This document shows positions 37,071 through 47,392 of a stretch of DNA of 64,000 nucleotides, in pieces. The notes under the pieces were generated by a model that saw only the letters and a program-made list of their open reading frames with translations, was not told the origin of the DNA and did no database searches. Positions within the stretch are counted from its first letter, which is position 1, and each line of letters opens with the position of its first letter. The position numbers and the translations under genes are program-made. Source of the stretch: Adiantum capillus-veneris (lineage: Eukaryota > Streptophyta > Polypodiopsida > Polypodiales > Pteridaceae); the NCBI GenBank assembly GCA_014529385.2, contig CM043968.1, positions 26,091,513 to 26,155,512 on the forward strand. The letters are read 5' to 3'.

Positions 37071-39309
37071 ATATTGGGCCACCTAAGGTGAACAAGGGGT
37101 TGCAAGGTCAAAAATTGCTCATTTCTGGCATTTAAGGTAGTCATTAGGAGCGCTAGGTCTTTCTGCACATGAGGAACTTAAGGGACATTGGTTTCAGTTA
37201 AGGGGGGTGGGTCAAATAGGTAAAACAAGAACCACTTTGTAAAAAAAATGGGGGTTAAAAGCGGTACCATCATCCCCCTTGCACGTGTCCACTTTTCTTC
37301 GGGTTAGGTGATGGTAACTGCTCAAATTAAAGATGAGCAGTTACGAGTCATGCGCCACCAAACGTCCTCAAGTGAGCTAGAGTCAGCCAGTAAAAAGTGA
37401 GCACTTGGAGCTCCATTTCCCTTACTTCTGTGTCGACTCGCCTGCACCAATGGTGCTGCTCCTTCGCTTCAGCTAACTTTTCCCTCTACCTATTTAGCTC
37501 ACCCACCACCTAACCTACTAATGGGAGTCCTCTTTCATCCCCCCTCCTCGTCGCTTCTTTGCCAGGACTTGGTGCTCGATTCGTGGCCTCCCTCCTTCAT
37601 TAACACCCGATGGGCCACTCCATGCAACAGCTTTCGGGCTCTGCGCGATGGTAGTCTAACTGGGGGGCGCAACAACTTCCCATCTCAGGCCAGCCACTCC
37701 ATACAACAGCGTATGGGAACCACTTCAGGCCTCTGCGAAATGGCAGCCCATCTGGTTGGCGCAGCAATAGCCCATCTCGGTAGTGCAATAGCTAGTTGGT
37801 GCAGCAGCTCGGTAGTGCAATAGCTTCAGGTGCCTTGATTTCAGATGAAGCAATTTCCATCAGTCACCTGTGAGTGGTGTGCAGTTGGCACCTCCGGCCT
37901 TTTCCCTATGGATTCTCATAATCCCTCAGCCGTTTACTTCTGTGAATGCGAAGGTCTGAGGAGTTGGACTGGTGAGTGCCTACATGCTTGTTGTGCATAT
38001 CAGTGTTGCGGATTTGTTTCCATAGCTTGGCCTAAGCTGTTGTGTTGCTAACATTGCCTATATTAATTTTTGCTTGCAGGCAATTTTGTCAGGTCATGAA
38101 GAGTGGGTGGATGTTGGTTTCCATTCGCAGGTGAGCTTTACAAGCTCACTCAGCAATCTTCTTGCTAAAAAGTTTGATTCGTCCTATAGTTTTATCTAGT
38201 AATGGGAGTAAGGTGAGCTTTACAAACCTCACTCAGCAACCATCTTAATGCTATGTCTGATTGTCCTTTTGTCATGGCTAATAATGGCTATGGAAACCCT
38301 TGAATGGACTGGTAAACTACATCTTAGGTCGGTTCGTTTGATTTTTTTCCGCTTGTGTTTCGGTTTGCATAAGGAAGGGAGGTGGTCGATTGTGAGAAGT
38401 AATATATGACTACATACAAAAAAGGGGTGAGGTATTGAAATTGTCTGTGACCTTTTTTATTAGGCATAGGTTCATTTCTCACTTGTGAATCGTTCACCAT
38501 ATTTCTTCAGAGCTGGAAATGAAAAATTGTAAAACATATAAAGGAAGGAACATTATGAGAATGCAGAGCTACTCATATGTGAAGTCAGTCGGATATCTCC
38601 TAGCTTCAAAGCTTGGAATGAAAAAGTTCTATCTCTGAATAGATCAACATATCTCTTCAAAGCTGAAATTGAAAAATTGTAGAACATATAAAGAAAAGTC
38701 ATTTTACAGCTGTGAATAGTTAACCACATCCAAGCATTAGAGCTTGGAACGAAAATGCAGATGTACGATCAAAGCTTTTGTATGTCATTTTGCATCTATT
38801 GAAAGTCATTTATTGTTATGAATAACTGTTAGTTAGAAAGTCTACCAAGACCAAGATGAGTTTTTCCAATTGGTATGCTAAAACTTGACTGATTAAAGCT
38901 GACAATAGATTCTCTAAGTAATGGTAGTTCACAAGTGTGCTCCAAAGATTTCGTGATTGTCACAGACATAGTAAACCTGTTAGGCTATCAAGTAAGATGA
39001 AAGTTGGAGATCATACTTTGTGTAACTGTATTGGGCAAAACTTAAATATCGATACATCGGATACAATAGAGATGAACTTTCACCATCTGCGTGATAATAT
39101 TAAAGCTATGGAGCTCTTTGAAGCTCTGAACTATTTCAAAATCACCTCAAAAATGTTATCGGAGAACTGAAATGAATCATGCTCCAAGGCCTTTCTTTGC
39201 CTTGGCTAAGCTCAAAAATGGTTAGGTTTGGCTGGGTTCAACACTACATAATATATATCAAATCCCATTGTCGCATAAGATAACAAAAAGAGTATTAACT
39301 TACTCAGTG
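37071..39309. other. Pogo interior without a recognised gene
   Basis: There is no long open frame. Two short frames (37845-38051 and 38937-39170) have no recognised domain. A repeated text, GGTGAGCTTTACAA..CTCACTCAGCAA, occurs at about 38130 and 38212. Confidence 0.45.
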
Positions 39310-41073
39310 TCAAGGTAGTGTGTTGCGATTGCGTAATAGCCGTATCTTTGCCAACCTCTGTTGTCTTGCATACGCATGGTATGGTTGGTCTATATGTAGT
39401 GGCCACAAGAAAAGGCCTTGGGGGGAGCCACCTTCCCAGAGTAGCGATCGCAACCTAGCCTCAGAAGCTTGTTGTTGTGCTTCCCAATTTTTTCTGGACT
39501 CCTTTGCTTGTTGTGCATCCAATCTGCGCTTTCTCGTAGCCTCCTTTTCTGCTATTACCTGCACTTTTCTTCTATCTTTCACCTCTTTCTTGTCTGCCTT
39601 TGCCTTGGCTATTTCTTTCTTCTTTGCACTCAAAGCTTGCATACCATCCATGTACTGAGTTGAGGTTAAGATAAGGCTATTTGTGTAGTCCACAAAAGGT
39701 TCTCTGTTCACTTGCCTTATGCATACCTCTGTTGTTGGGACCCGCAAAAGATCAATAATGCGTTGCTGTTCATTTTCCTGGTGTGATTGATTAGATGTAT
39801 TTGGGTTTGTATTTTCATTAGCAAGTGTTTGTCGTAGGCTCTGGCGCTCGGTCCTTTCTCGGGAGGGTGTGCGTTGCATTTGATTGGTTAGCCTGTTGCT
39901 AGCATTCTCATCTGCAAATGTTTGCTGTTGCATCTGATGTGAATAAAGGCTACCCCTTGAATCTGATGTGTCAATCGTGGTTTGAGGTCCCATTGTTTGA
40001 CTACTTTGGAAATGAAGGTTATGATTCTCGATGTCAGTATCTTGAGCTAGAAACACACCTGCTTCCATCACTTCCTCAAAAGTTGAGTTGATATTGACCC
40101 CTAGCAGTTGACTAAAGCTGATGCCTTGCTCTATGTCTTCATTAGTCTCCCTTGGCTGAGTGGCCAAGATGTTCAAAGCTTGAATTGCTTCGTCTTCTAT
40201 TGTTACATGCATTGGTGTACATGCCACTTGGGATAAGTCTTCTTCGATAGGGGTATTTGTATCATCTGTTTGCAATTCAAATATAGTGTCTTCTACCAGG
40301 TTTATATGGTTACATGGCATTTCCTCAAACTGAACTACCGTTGCATCCAATGGCCATATCCCTGTCGCTCGGAACCCTGATTTAATATTTGTCTCTGTGA
40401 AGGAAGATTCTATTGCTTTAGCAACAATCGATGCTAGTTCACTTTTTGTAGCTTGTCTTGCTGCTGTCCGTTGTTGCCAAATATCCCTCTCTCTACGAAA
40501 ACTCACTTTCAAAGACTTAAAGACACTAACATCTATAGGTTGTAGCTTGTGTGAAGTATGAGCTGGTAATGTAATGATGTCTATACTTGCTTGATGAGCT
40601 TTGGCCACCACTTCTAAAGAAACATGGCTACCATGGCCATCTAAAATTAGAAGATGCCTGTCCTCTTTGCCAACTTTCTGGGTCCATGTCAGAACTGTTT
40701 TCTTAGTTTTCCTTGGCTGTTGTGATAACTCTTTGCTGGTTGATGGCAGTTCGTTTAAGGGACTCACAGTTTCTTGAGTCTGCATTGGTTTTGGGAAGAT
40801 TGGTTTGGCCTGTTGGAGGAGAGGTGGATGTTTCCTTATGGTTGTTTTCCACTTGCTTTGTGGCCTTGATGTGGAGGCAAGGGCTTTGTTGCTGCTCCTG
40901 TCTTTTGTTGTTGAAGTTGGTGTGCTATTCCCATTACCCCTTGCTGGTCTAAATCGAACGCTTTTTTTGCATTTAATCCCTTGGTCGCCCAATGATGTTG
41001 GAGTTCTGTAACTCTGTTTTGACTTTGCAGATTGTTGTTTACCACCCTTTGTGACTTGATTCCTCGCTGTCAT
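39310..41073 (-). CDS. Pogo-type transposase-derived chimeric protein, 587 aa
   Basis: The ATG at 41073 opens 587 uninterrupted codons. It is directly preceded by a splice-acceptor-like CACATTCAG, so an upstream exon is possible. Residues about 1-135 are basic and S/T/Q/K-rich with no known domain. Residues about 136-235 are the C-terminal half of a DDE_1 transposase core: HLLILDGHGSHVSLE, ITLPAHTSHKLQPIDVSVFK, later GFRATGIWPLD. The remainder is Gln/Asn-rich, then a charged coiled coil at about 485-550 (KKKEIAKAKADKKEVKDRRK). The usual N-terminal helix-turn-helix DNA-binding region and the first catalytic block of pogo transposases are not present in this frame or clearly upstream. Cleavage activity is therefore unlikely, unless missing exons exist. 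The uncommon length of the open frame is notable. Confidence 0.7.
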   Translation of the reverse strand: MTARNQVTKGGKQQSAKSKQSYRTPTSLGDQGIKCKKSVRFRPARGNGNSTPTSTTKDRSSNKALASTSRPQSKWKTTIRKHPPLLQQAKPIFPKPMQTQETVSPLNELPSTSKELSQQPRKTKKTVLTWTQKVGKEDRHLLILDGHGSHVSLEVVAKAHQASIDIITLPAHTSHKLQPIDVSVFKSLKVSFRRERDIWQQRTAARQATKSELASIVAKAIESSFTETNIKSGFRATGIWPLDATVVQFEEMPCNHINLVEDTIFELQTDDTNTPIEEDLSQVACTPMHVTIEDEAIQALNILATQPRETNEDIEQGISFSQLLGVNINSTFEEVMEAGVFLAQDTDIENHNLHFQSSQTMGPQTTIDTSDSRGSLYSHQMQQQTFADENASNRLTNQMQRTPSRERTERQSLRQTLANENTNPNTSNQSHQENEQQRIIDLLRVPTTEVCIRQVNREPFVDYTNSLILTSTQYMDGMQALSAKKKEIAKAKADKKEVKDRRKVQVIAEKEATRKRRLDAQQAKESRKNWEAQQQASEARLRSLLWEGGSPQGLFLWPLHIDQPYHAYARQQRLAKIRLLRNRNTLP

Positions 41074-41203
41074 TCTGAATGTGATCAACCATGGGTCGTA
41101 AGAAATATCACATCAGCTATATGTGAATTTATTAAGTACATTTATTCAAAAAATGTTAAAAGGAAGTTTAGAGTGTATAACCTGAGTAGATGAGCAATTC
41201 AAT

Positions 41204-41557
41204 TCAGTTCAAGGTATCTTCCAAAAGACTGGCATATTCTCTTACTGAAAATTTCCGCTTGGGTGGATGATTAGAAGAACTTTTCTCAACATCTGATGGC
41301 TCCTTTGATCGTTGTGTCAAAACAGAAGGGTTTTTTGGTGAAACAAAAGGGGGAGCTTTTCGAGGAAGTTTGCACATAAAGATAGGCAAAACATGTACTC
41401 TTCCACAACAGCAAACCCGTCCTCCGTTTTTATGTAAAAGGAGAGAGGTGCAAAGAAGGCCTTCAAGCTGTGGATGTCTCTCAAGTAAACATGCTTTGCA
41501 CTCGCATGGGGCAAGTGAACTCATCTTCACTTGGTTGCATCTTGCGCGAATTTGCAC
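41204..41557 (-). CDS. Cys-rich open frame upstream of the pogo transposase frame
   Basis: A 117-codon minus-strand frame, whose own start codon is not certain, begins with a cysteine-rich segment (CECKACLLERHPQL..LLCTSLLL, then RVCCCGRVH) that could bind zinc. It ends in a Ser/Pro/Lys-rich tail. It lies about 130 bp upstream of the transposase frame on the same strand. A donor-like CAG|GTTATA follows at about 41180 and an acceptor precedes 41073. It could be a first exon, but its stop comes before that donor in this frame. Unidentified. Confidence 0.3.
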   Translation of the reverse strand: MQIRARCNQVKMSSLAPCECKACLLERHPQLEGLLCTSLLLHKNGGRVCCCGRVHVLPIFMCKLPRKAPPFVSPKNPSVLTQRSKEPSDVEKSSSNHPPKRKFSVREYASLLEDTLN

Positions 41558-41660
41558 TTCTGCATCTTCCTGGTCTTTTTAGTTGTTTGCTGGTTGTTGA
41601 GAATAGATAATTGATTCGAAACTGATGTGGCTGATTCTGTCAACAGCTTCGAGATATGAG

Positions 41661-41835
41661 GTTTGTATGCAGAGTTGCCTTGGTTGTTGCAAGGGCAAAT
41701 GTGTGATTTTGTCTGCTGCCTTGCAAGGAATTTTTCTGCTTACTTTGTAGGTTTGTTTGGAGAGCTACCTTGGTTGTTGCAAGAGCAGATGTGTGCTTTT
41801 GTCTGCTGCCTTGCAAGGGATTGTGTAAAGAAGTA
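41661..41835. repeat. Tandem duplication, period 90 bp, inside the pogo element
   Basis: Units starting GTTTGTATGCAGAG (41661) and GTTTGTTTGGAGAG (41751) share CCTTGGTTGTTGCAAG and TTTTGTCTGCTGCCTTGCAA. Confidence 0.85.
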
Positions 41836-42288
41836 TCCACCCATGACTGTGTGATGCGCTTGAAGGGATTTTATGTGCACTCTTGGAACTGTGAACTGTA
41901 TAAATGTGACAAATGCTGCAGAATGGTGAAATGTATCTCTGGATAAACTGTTTTGTATGCTTCGTTTCTAATTGCTCAAGACAATTGCTGAGAATGATGT
42001 GTTGTGCAGGTATCGATGACTGTGTGGCGGGATTGGTTTGTAAAGGTGGCGAAAGTGAAGGGAGTAAGCCGCATGATGGCCATGCATTCAACGCAGGACG
42101 TGCGCCAGTCGGGAAAGTTCCCAGAGCATGATGGAAATCTGATACGGGCCATTAATGGCCCACTCCTCTCTATTGGGAATGTATTTAGCCACGTAATAAA
42201 ATTGGTTTTTTAAGGGTCCTGTAACTGTATTGTGTTCAACTACTCTTGTCCCCAAAAAGTGTCCCATTTTTGGACCCCGGCCTTTAAC

Positions 42289-42302
42289 TGGCCCCTTTAC
42301 CC
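42289..42302 (-). repeat. Right terminal inverted repeat of the pogo-like element
   Basis: TGGCCCCTTTACCC directly before the duplicated TA, which is followed at once by the gypsy LTR sequence. Confidence 0.85.
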
Positions 42303-42304
42303 TA

Positions 42305-42541
42305 TGTGCCACTTCCCCCAACTTGCCAGCCTCGTTTTCAAGTGATTACTTGCGTCCCTTGTATTCGGCACTTTCTTATGATATTGATCATTCGTTCGCG
42401 TCCCTCACTCTCGTGTCCCTTTTGCGTTCAGTTTTTAAGTTGCGTTTTTGTACATGCGTTTGCTTGCCTGCAGGTTTCGTTTGCATCGCAGGTGAGCCGG
42501 CGCGGCCTCTTTTCCGCGACGCCCCGAACGAGGACGTCACA
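42305..42541 (+). repeat. 5' LTR, part after the pogo insertion
   Basis: It runs from TGTGCCACTTCCCCC to GACGTCACA and matches 61110-61346. The part upstream of the TA is separated by the pogo element, and only about 13 bp of it (37044-37056) can be recognised. Confidence 0.8.
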
Positions 42542-42543
42542 CT

Positions 42544-42555
42544 TGGTATCAGAGC
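42544..42555 (+). promoter_or_regulatory. Primer-binding site of the gypsy element
   Basis: TGGTATCAGAGC, complementary to the 3' end of plant initiator tRNA-Met, lies two bases after the LTR end. Confidence 0.85.
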
Positions 42556-42589
42556 TTCGGCTCGAGTCCCCGCCGACCCGACGTCGGCC

Positions 42590-43060
42590 CGTGGCCCGTG
42601 GTGGTCACCACGTTTTCGGCCCGTCTGCCTCGTTTTTCCACGTTTTCTCCGCGTCCTCGGTCCGTGTTGCCCCGTTTTGCCCCGTTTCACCACCTCCCTT
42701 GCGTGATTGTCCCGTTTTGCCCCGTTCCTTGCGTTTTCTCCACGTTTCTCACAGTTTTTCACCGTTTTGCCTCGTTTGACCCGCGTTTCGCCCCGTTTTC
42801 GCATTCTCCGCATTCTTGCCCCGTTTTGCCCCGTTTTGACGCGTTTCTCCACGTTCCCCATCGTTTTTCAACGTTTTACCTCGTTTTGCCCTACTTACAC
42901 CATTTGGGACCTGTTTTCATCGTTTTTGAGCCGTTTTTCACGGTTTTCGTCGTTTTGGACCCCGTTTTGCGCTGTTTCATAGTTTTTCAACATTTTCAAG
43001 CCGTTTCTCGCAGTTTTCCAATTTTTTGATATTTTTGAATTTTCCTCGGCTCCGGCCACA
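42590..43060 (+). repeat. Gypsy leader rich in CGTTTTGCCC-like repeats
   Basis: CGTTTTGCCCCGTTTTGCC-like words of about 10-11 bp recur dozens of times with variation (CGTTTCTCCA, CGTTTTTCAA). The overlapping long open frames on both strands here reflect this composition, not genes. Confidence 0.75.
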
Positions 43061-43071
43061 AAAGCACCCCA

Positions 43072-44319
43072 ATGGCGGGAAATCAAGAAGATGAAGAAGG
43101 ATATCGGACTGAACCAGAACCGCATAGAGCCCCGAAGAAGAACAAAGAGAAGAAGTCGTGACAAGACTACGAAGAATCAATGGAAGAAAGACTGGAGGCA
43201 CGCATCATGGCCTCCGTAGAACACCAAATCAACGTAATGTCCGCGAATCTGAGTGACCTACTGCAAACACAGCTAGGCCAGTGACACGAAGACCGCCCAG
43301 GTCCTAGTAATGTCAACACGCGGCGAAACACACAAAGACGACCGCGGCCCGGAAGATTAGAGACAGTCGACGAAGATGAAGGCTACCTGGATGACCGAAG
43401 TGAAGGGCGCTACTACAGCTCCGAGAGAAATCTAGAAGATGAAAACAGACTGGGCAAATTCAAACCCATCCCCCCAGAGAAATACAAAGGCCATCGCACC
43501 TCACTGGAACTCAACAAGTGGTTCAATGAGGTAGAAGACTACATGCAGTGGAACAACATAGGCAGACGCAGATGGGTGCAAGTGGCCAAAACCTTCCTGG
43601 CCGACGACGCCTATGTATGGTTCCTCACTAAACAGCCATCAAAGCACTGGGAGGACTGGGAAGACTTACAAAGAGACATGCTCAGCTACTTTGTCCCAGA
43701 GAATGAAGGCAACAAAGTCAGAGATTTGTGGCACGATCTACGCCAAGACGGCCACATATCAAATTACGTTGTCAAGTACCGCCGCCTGATGCTTCAACTT
43801 CCACTTATGCACACAGCAGACAGGCTACACGGATTCCTGTATGGCCTGAAGCCCTGGGCCCGTCGCGAGGTAGAGAAGCAGAATCCCAACACCTGGGAAG
43901 TGGCCGCCAACATGCCCGAAAAACTACGGGACACAAACTCAACCCGAGGTTTTCCCCCGAATAACCCTCGCCCCAACAATTTTGCCCCTAACAACTCAAC
44001 TAACCCAACCGCCGGGCTAGACCGCGGATTTGTACCCAATAACAAAATCAACGAACCCCGCTCACCACCACACAGCTCTTTTGCGAGCAATTCCTACAGC
44101 ACCACGTCTAGCAGTTTTGCCCCCAATACTTACAAAGGCAACAATAACAACCCGCGCCCCGATCGCGTCTGGTGCAGTGACTGCAGGATTGCTCATGGCC
44201 CTTACTACGCTTGTGTACGCAAGCGCAATCAAGAAGCCTCTTCATCTAGCAGGGTCAACACCCTCCAAATAGAAGAACCACCCTCCCCCCCCCCGAATAA
44301 GCGTCAAAGAACTGGCTAG
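43072..44319 (+). other. Gypsy gag region (fossil)
   Basis: The Retrotrans_gag domain is clear at about 43540-43900 (AKTFLADDAYVWFL, LRQDGHISNYVVKYRR, LHGFLYGLKPWARREVE). A Pro/Asn-rich linker follows, then a Cys/His cluster, CSDCRIAHGPYYAC. Part of a broken element. Confidence 0.75.
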
Positions 44320-44339
44320 CCCTGTTGCTAACCAGCAAC

Positions 44340-44870
44340 CCCGGATTGGAGCAGTTTCCCTCCACCCGCACTGCATGGCAGCGGCAATAACGGACATTCA
44401 GAACTTATATGTCCAGGCAACGATTGGATCCCAGCAGCAATGGATCGTGGCAGACTCAGGCGCCACACACAATTTCTATCACCACAATGTGCCACTCGCT
44501 TGGGCCTACGCCTCACCACCGTCAATGAAACGACAATCAAATTTGCCCAAGGAAAGGACAACAATGTAAAGGCAGCCCATCAAGTCAGGATCGAGATGGG
44601 TGAATTCACATGTCGCCTTGACTTCATCGTGGTCCCAATGGACGACTTTGAGGCAATCATTGGTCTGTCCTTCAACGACAAGTACCTCATTGCACTCCTA
44701 GGCATGAAGGTGGACCAATTACTCCTGAATAATAAAGGCAAAGCAATGACAGTACAAGGCGCCAGACTAACAACCAAGCAAGCCTTCACACGTCAGGCGC
44801 ATCTTCAAACCACCCCCCCCCCCCCCCCCCATCAACCGCCAAGACCCCGCTCAGTTAGCAGCGATGAAAG
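44340..44870 (+). other. Gypsy protease region (fossil)
   Basis: WIVADSGATHNFY at about 44440 is the retropepsin active-site block. GEFTCRLDFIVVPMDDFEAIIGL follows at about 44595-44670. A C run lies at 44813-44830. Confidence 0.75.
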
Positions 44871-46136
44871 GTAAACAGAAAGTCGCAGAACACTCGTCCC
44901 CCAGACTCAATCTCATGAGTGCAAAGCAAGCAGAGCGGGCTCTCAAGAAAGGAGCTCAGGTTCACCTCTACATCATGCAAGCACAAGAGCAGCCCACACC
45001 AGGGCTCAACTCCATCACCATCGAGCAGGCCAAAGTGGGTGACCCCTCCCTTATCCCCATCCTCCAGAAGTACAAGGATGTCATGCCTCCAGAACTTCCC
45101 CCCGGCCTACCCCCTCCCCGTCAAATTCAACATGAAATTGACCTCATCCCAGGAAGCACACCCCCGACGAAGGCCCCCTACCGCATGAACGACACCGAGC
45201 TAAAAGAGCTCAAGAAGCAACTCCAGGAATTGGAGGATCAAGGTTTCATCCGGCCCAGCAGCTCTCCTTTTGGGGCCCCAGTTCTGTTCGTCAAGAAGAA
45301 AGATGGCTGATGCGGCTCTGTGTGGATTATCGGGCCCTCAACAAAATAACTATCAAAAACAAGTACCCAGTTCCCCTCATGGAAGACCTCCTGAACAGAT
45401 TACAGGGTGCCAGATACTTCACGCGCATCGATCTTCGCTCAGGCTATCACCAAGTCCGCATTGCTCTTAAAGACATTGCGAAGACCGCCTTCCGCACACG
45501 CTACGGCTCCTGGGAATGGCTTGTCCTGGGTTTGTCCTGGGTTTCGGTCTCACCGGCGGTCCTGACACCTTTTGCAGAATAATCCACGACAGTTTCCGTG
45601 ACATGATTGATGATTTCCTCATCACTTACATTGACAATCTTCTCATTTACAACAAGACCTTAGAAGAGCACCAAAAGCATGTCGCCGCAGTACTCCAGCG
45701 CCTCCGCGAACACCAACTTTATGCCAAGCTGGAGAAATGTGAGTTTGCTGTCCAAAAAATCGAGTTCCTCGGGTTCATTGTCACATCAGAAGGCATCATG
45801 GTGGATCCCAAGAAGTCGACGCCGTCATCAAGTGGGCTCCCCCAACATCAATCAAAGAAGTCCGAGAGTTTGTGGGCTTCTATCAGTACACACGCCGTTT
45901 CATCCGCGACTTCAGCAAGATTGCTACGCCACTTATAGAGATAACCAAAGGCCACAAACCCTTTCAGTGGACCTCTAAAGAAGAAGAAGCCTTTGAGAAC
46001 CTGAAGATCGCCATGTGTAGTACCCCTGTCCTCCGACTGCCCGACTTCACCAAACCATTTGAAGTACATACAGATGCATCCGATGGTGCCATTGGTGGAG
46101 TCCTCATGCAAGAACAGCAGCCCATCGCCTACGAAT
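44871..46136 (+). other. Gypsy reverse transcriptase and RNase H start (fossil)
   Basis: Recognisable blocks are [58 protein letters not shown], the polymerase active-site region near 45620, then GFYQYTRRFIRDFSKIATPL and VHTDASDGAIGGVLMQ of RNase H, up to the copia insertion at 46137. The region is broken. Confidence 0.8.
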
Positions 46137-46350
46137 TGTTGGGATTAAAGCCCAAGTGGCCTCTTATGCGGATATGGCCGGCCGCCCGCTTAACTCACTT
46201 ACCTCTAACTCTTTGTATATACTAACATATTCTTTGTGAATACTAAGGAATTGGGAGATAACCCTTCTAACATCTCTCTGCGTACTGTGTAAGCTCACTG
46301 TGTGTGTGTGTGAGAGAGAGAGTCGACCCACGCTCCGCTCCGCGACTTCA
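46137..46350 (+). repeat. 5' LTR of the copia element
   Basis: TGTTGGGATT to GCGACTTCA. It contains TTGTATATACT, a possible TATA box, and a short GT/GA run near its end. Confidence 0.95.
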
Positions 46351-46352
46351 AT

Positions 46353-46365
46353 TGGTATCAGAGCC
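46353..46365 (+). promoter_or_regulatory. Primer-binding site of the copia element
   Basis: TGGTATCAGAGCC, complementary to initiator tRNA-Met, lies two bases after the LTR. Confidence 0.9.
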
Positions 46366-47392
46366 TTGGTTCAGTGCGGATTTGCGCAATCGCGCGCGCG
46401 CGTACTTTTCCGGCAGATTCTGGATCCGGAGTTCGAAGATTCACACTCGGCGTTCCGGGAGCGTTTCCATTAGGCGACCTGGGGTTTTACCCCCCTTTCG
46501 AAGCCGTTTATGCCCTCAGAATTTCGTTCTGAGCACTACAGCAGAAGATAGATTTCAGCCGCAAAGAAATCCGTCTTGTGTAGATTGGCAAGCAGGAGGT
46601 GGTCGACATCAATATCGACATCGACATACATCACTTATTCGTCTTCAGAGCATCATCTATAGACCAGGTACACATATATATCATCAGATATATATATTGC
46701 AGTCTGCATTGCTACTTCTTGTGCTTGCCAGGTTCCAGGGGAGGTGTGGCCATACGACGGCTTGACACCACTGGCATGTATTGCAGATTGATGTACTGTG
46801 ATTGTGGGTCTGCTAGTTGTGAGTCACGCTAGCAGACAGACCGCCGCAGCGGTCATAGGACAGTGATTGGTCTATTATAGGATGTATGCTAGTTCTGGGC
46901 AGTTTGCTGAGCCATCTGAGAGGGTCGTGTGTGAGGTTTTTTGAAGCCAAGCACTGGGGGCTGGGTTACCCAGTGTGAGGTGGATTAGGTTGCTGGAGTT
47001 TCCCTCTACACGCATCCTCTTCGGCGACTTTTATCCCCTAGGATGTATGACTTTGTGTAGACACTGGATTGCATCTTATGCGTCAGGCCGTTGAGGCATT
47101 GTTCATGGTTCAGTCTTGAGACAGATACAGGTTCTGTCATCGCCCAGAGAGGAGACAGTGTATGCTTACAGGATTTGTCACTGGTCAGCTATTTATGATT
47201 GTTTCTTGAGCTATCTTTTGGTTCCCAGAGCTCAGTTTACAGGGGAGACTCTGTCAAAATTTTTCAAAAATACTGACAGTTCCTGAGGAGAGGTGTTCAG
47301 CTTGTTGATTATAGCTTGTTTACTGTGTACAGAGGCCAGTTTACAGGGGAAACTCTGCCGGATTTTTCTCAGGAGTAAACAGTTTGGCAGAT
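46366..47392 (+). other. Copia leader without a gene
   Basis: The 1-kb untranslated leader holds a partly repeated text (CAGTTTACAGGGGA at about 47234 and 47339). The open frame at 46304-46765 has no domain. Confidence 0.6.

Larger units (their letters stand above)
37057..42302 (-). mobile_element. Pogo-like DNA transposon with TA target duplication
   Basis: Terminal inverted repeats GGGTAAAGGGGCCA are perfect over 14 bp and match at 19 of the first 24 positions. They lie at 37057 and 42302 and are flanked on both sides by TA (37055-37056 and 42303-42304), as in the Tc1/mariner superfamily. The 5.2-kb element carries one long minus-strand frame with a DDE_1-type C-terminal half. Its empty site, GGGAAGTATGTGCC, is preserved in the gypsy 3' LTR at 61103-61116. 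It therefore inserted into the gypsy 5' LTR. Confidence 0.85.

Noticed and set aside
38070-38140. Short exon-like stretch resembling a WD40 piece (LSGHEEWV) inside the pogo element
   Set aside because: It is too short to judge, has no companion exons, and the match may be chance.
42230-43029. Large overlapping open frames at the start of the gypsy element
   Set aside because: They lie over the LTR and the decamer-rich leader; composition explains them.
46304-46765. Open frame across the copia LTR end and leader
   Set aside because: It starts inside the LTR microsatellite, has no domain and precedes the real gag-pol start.
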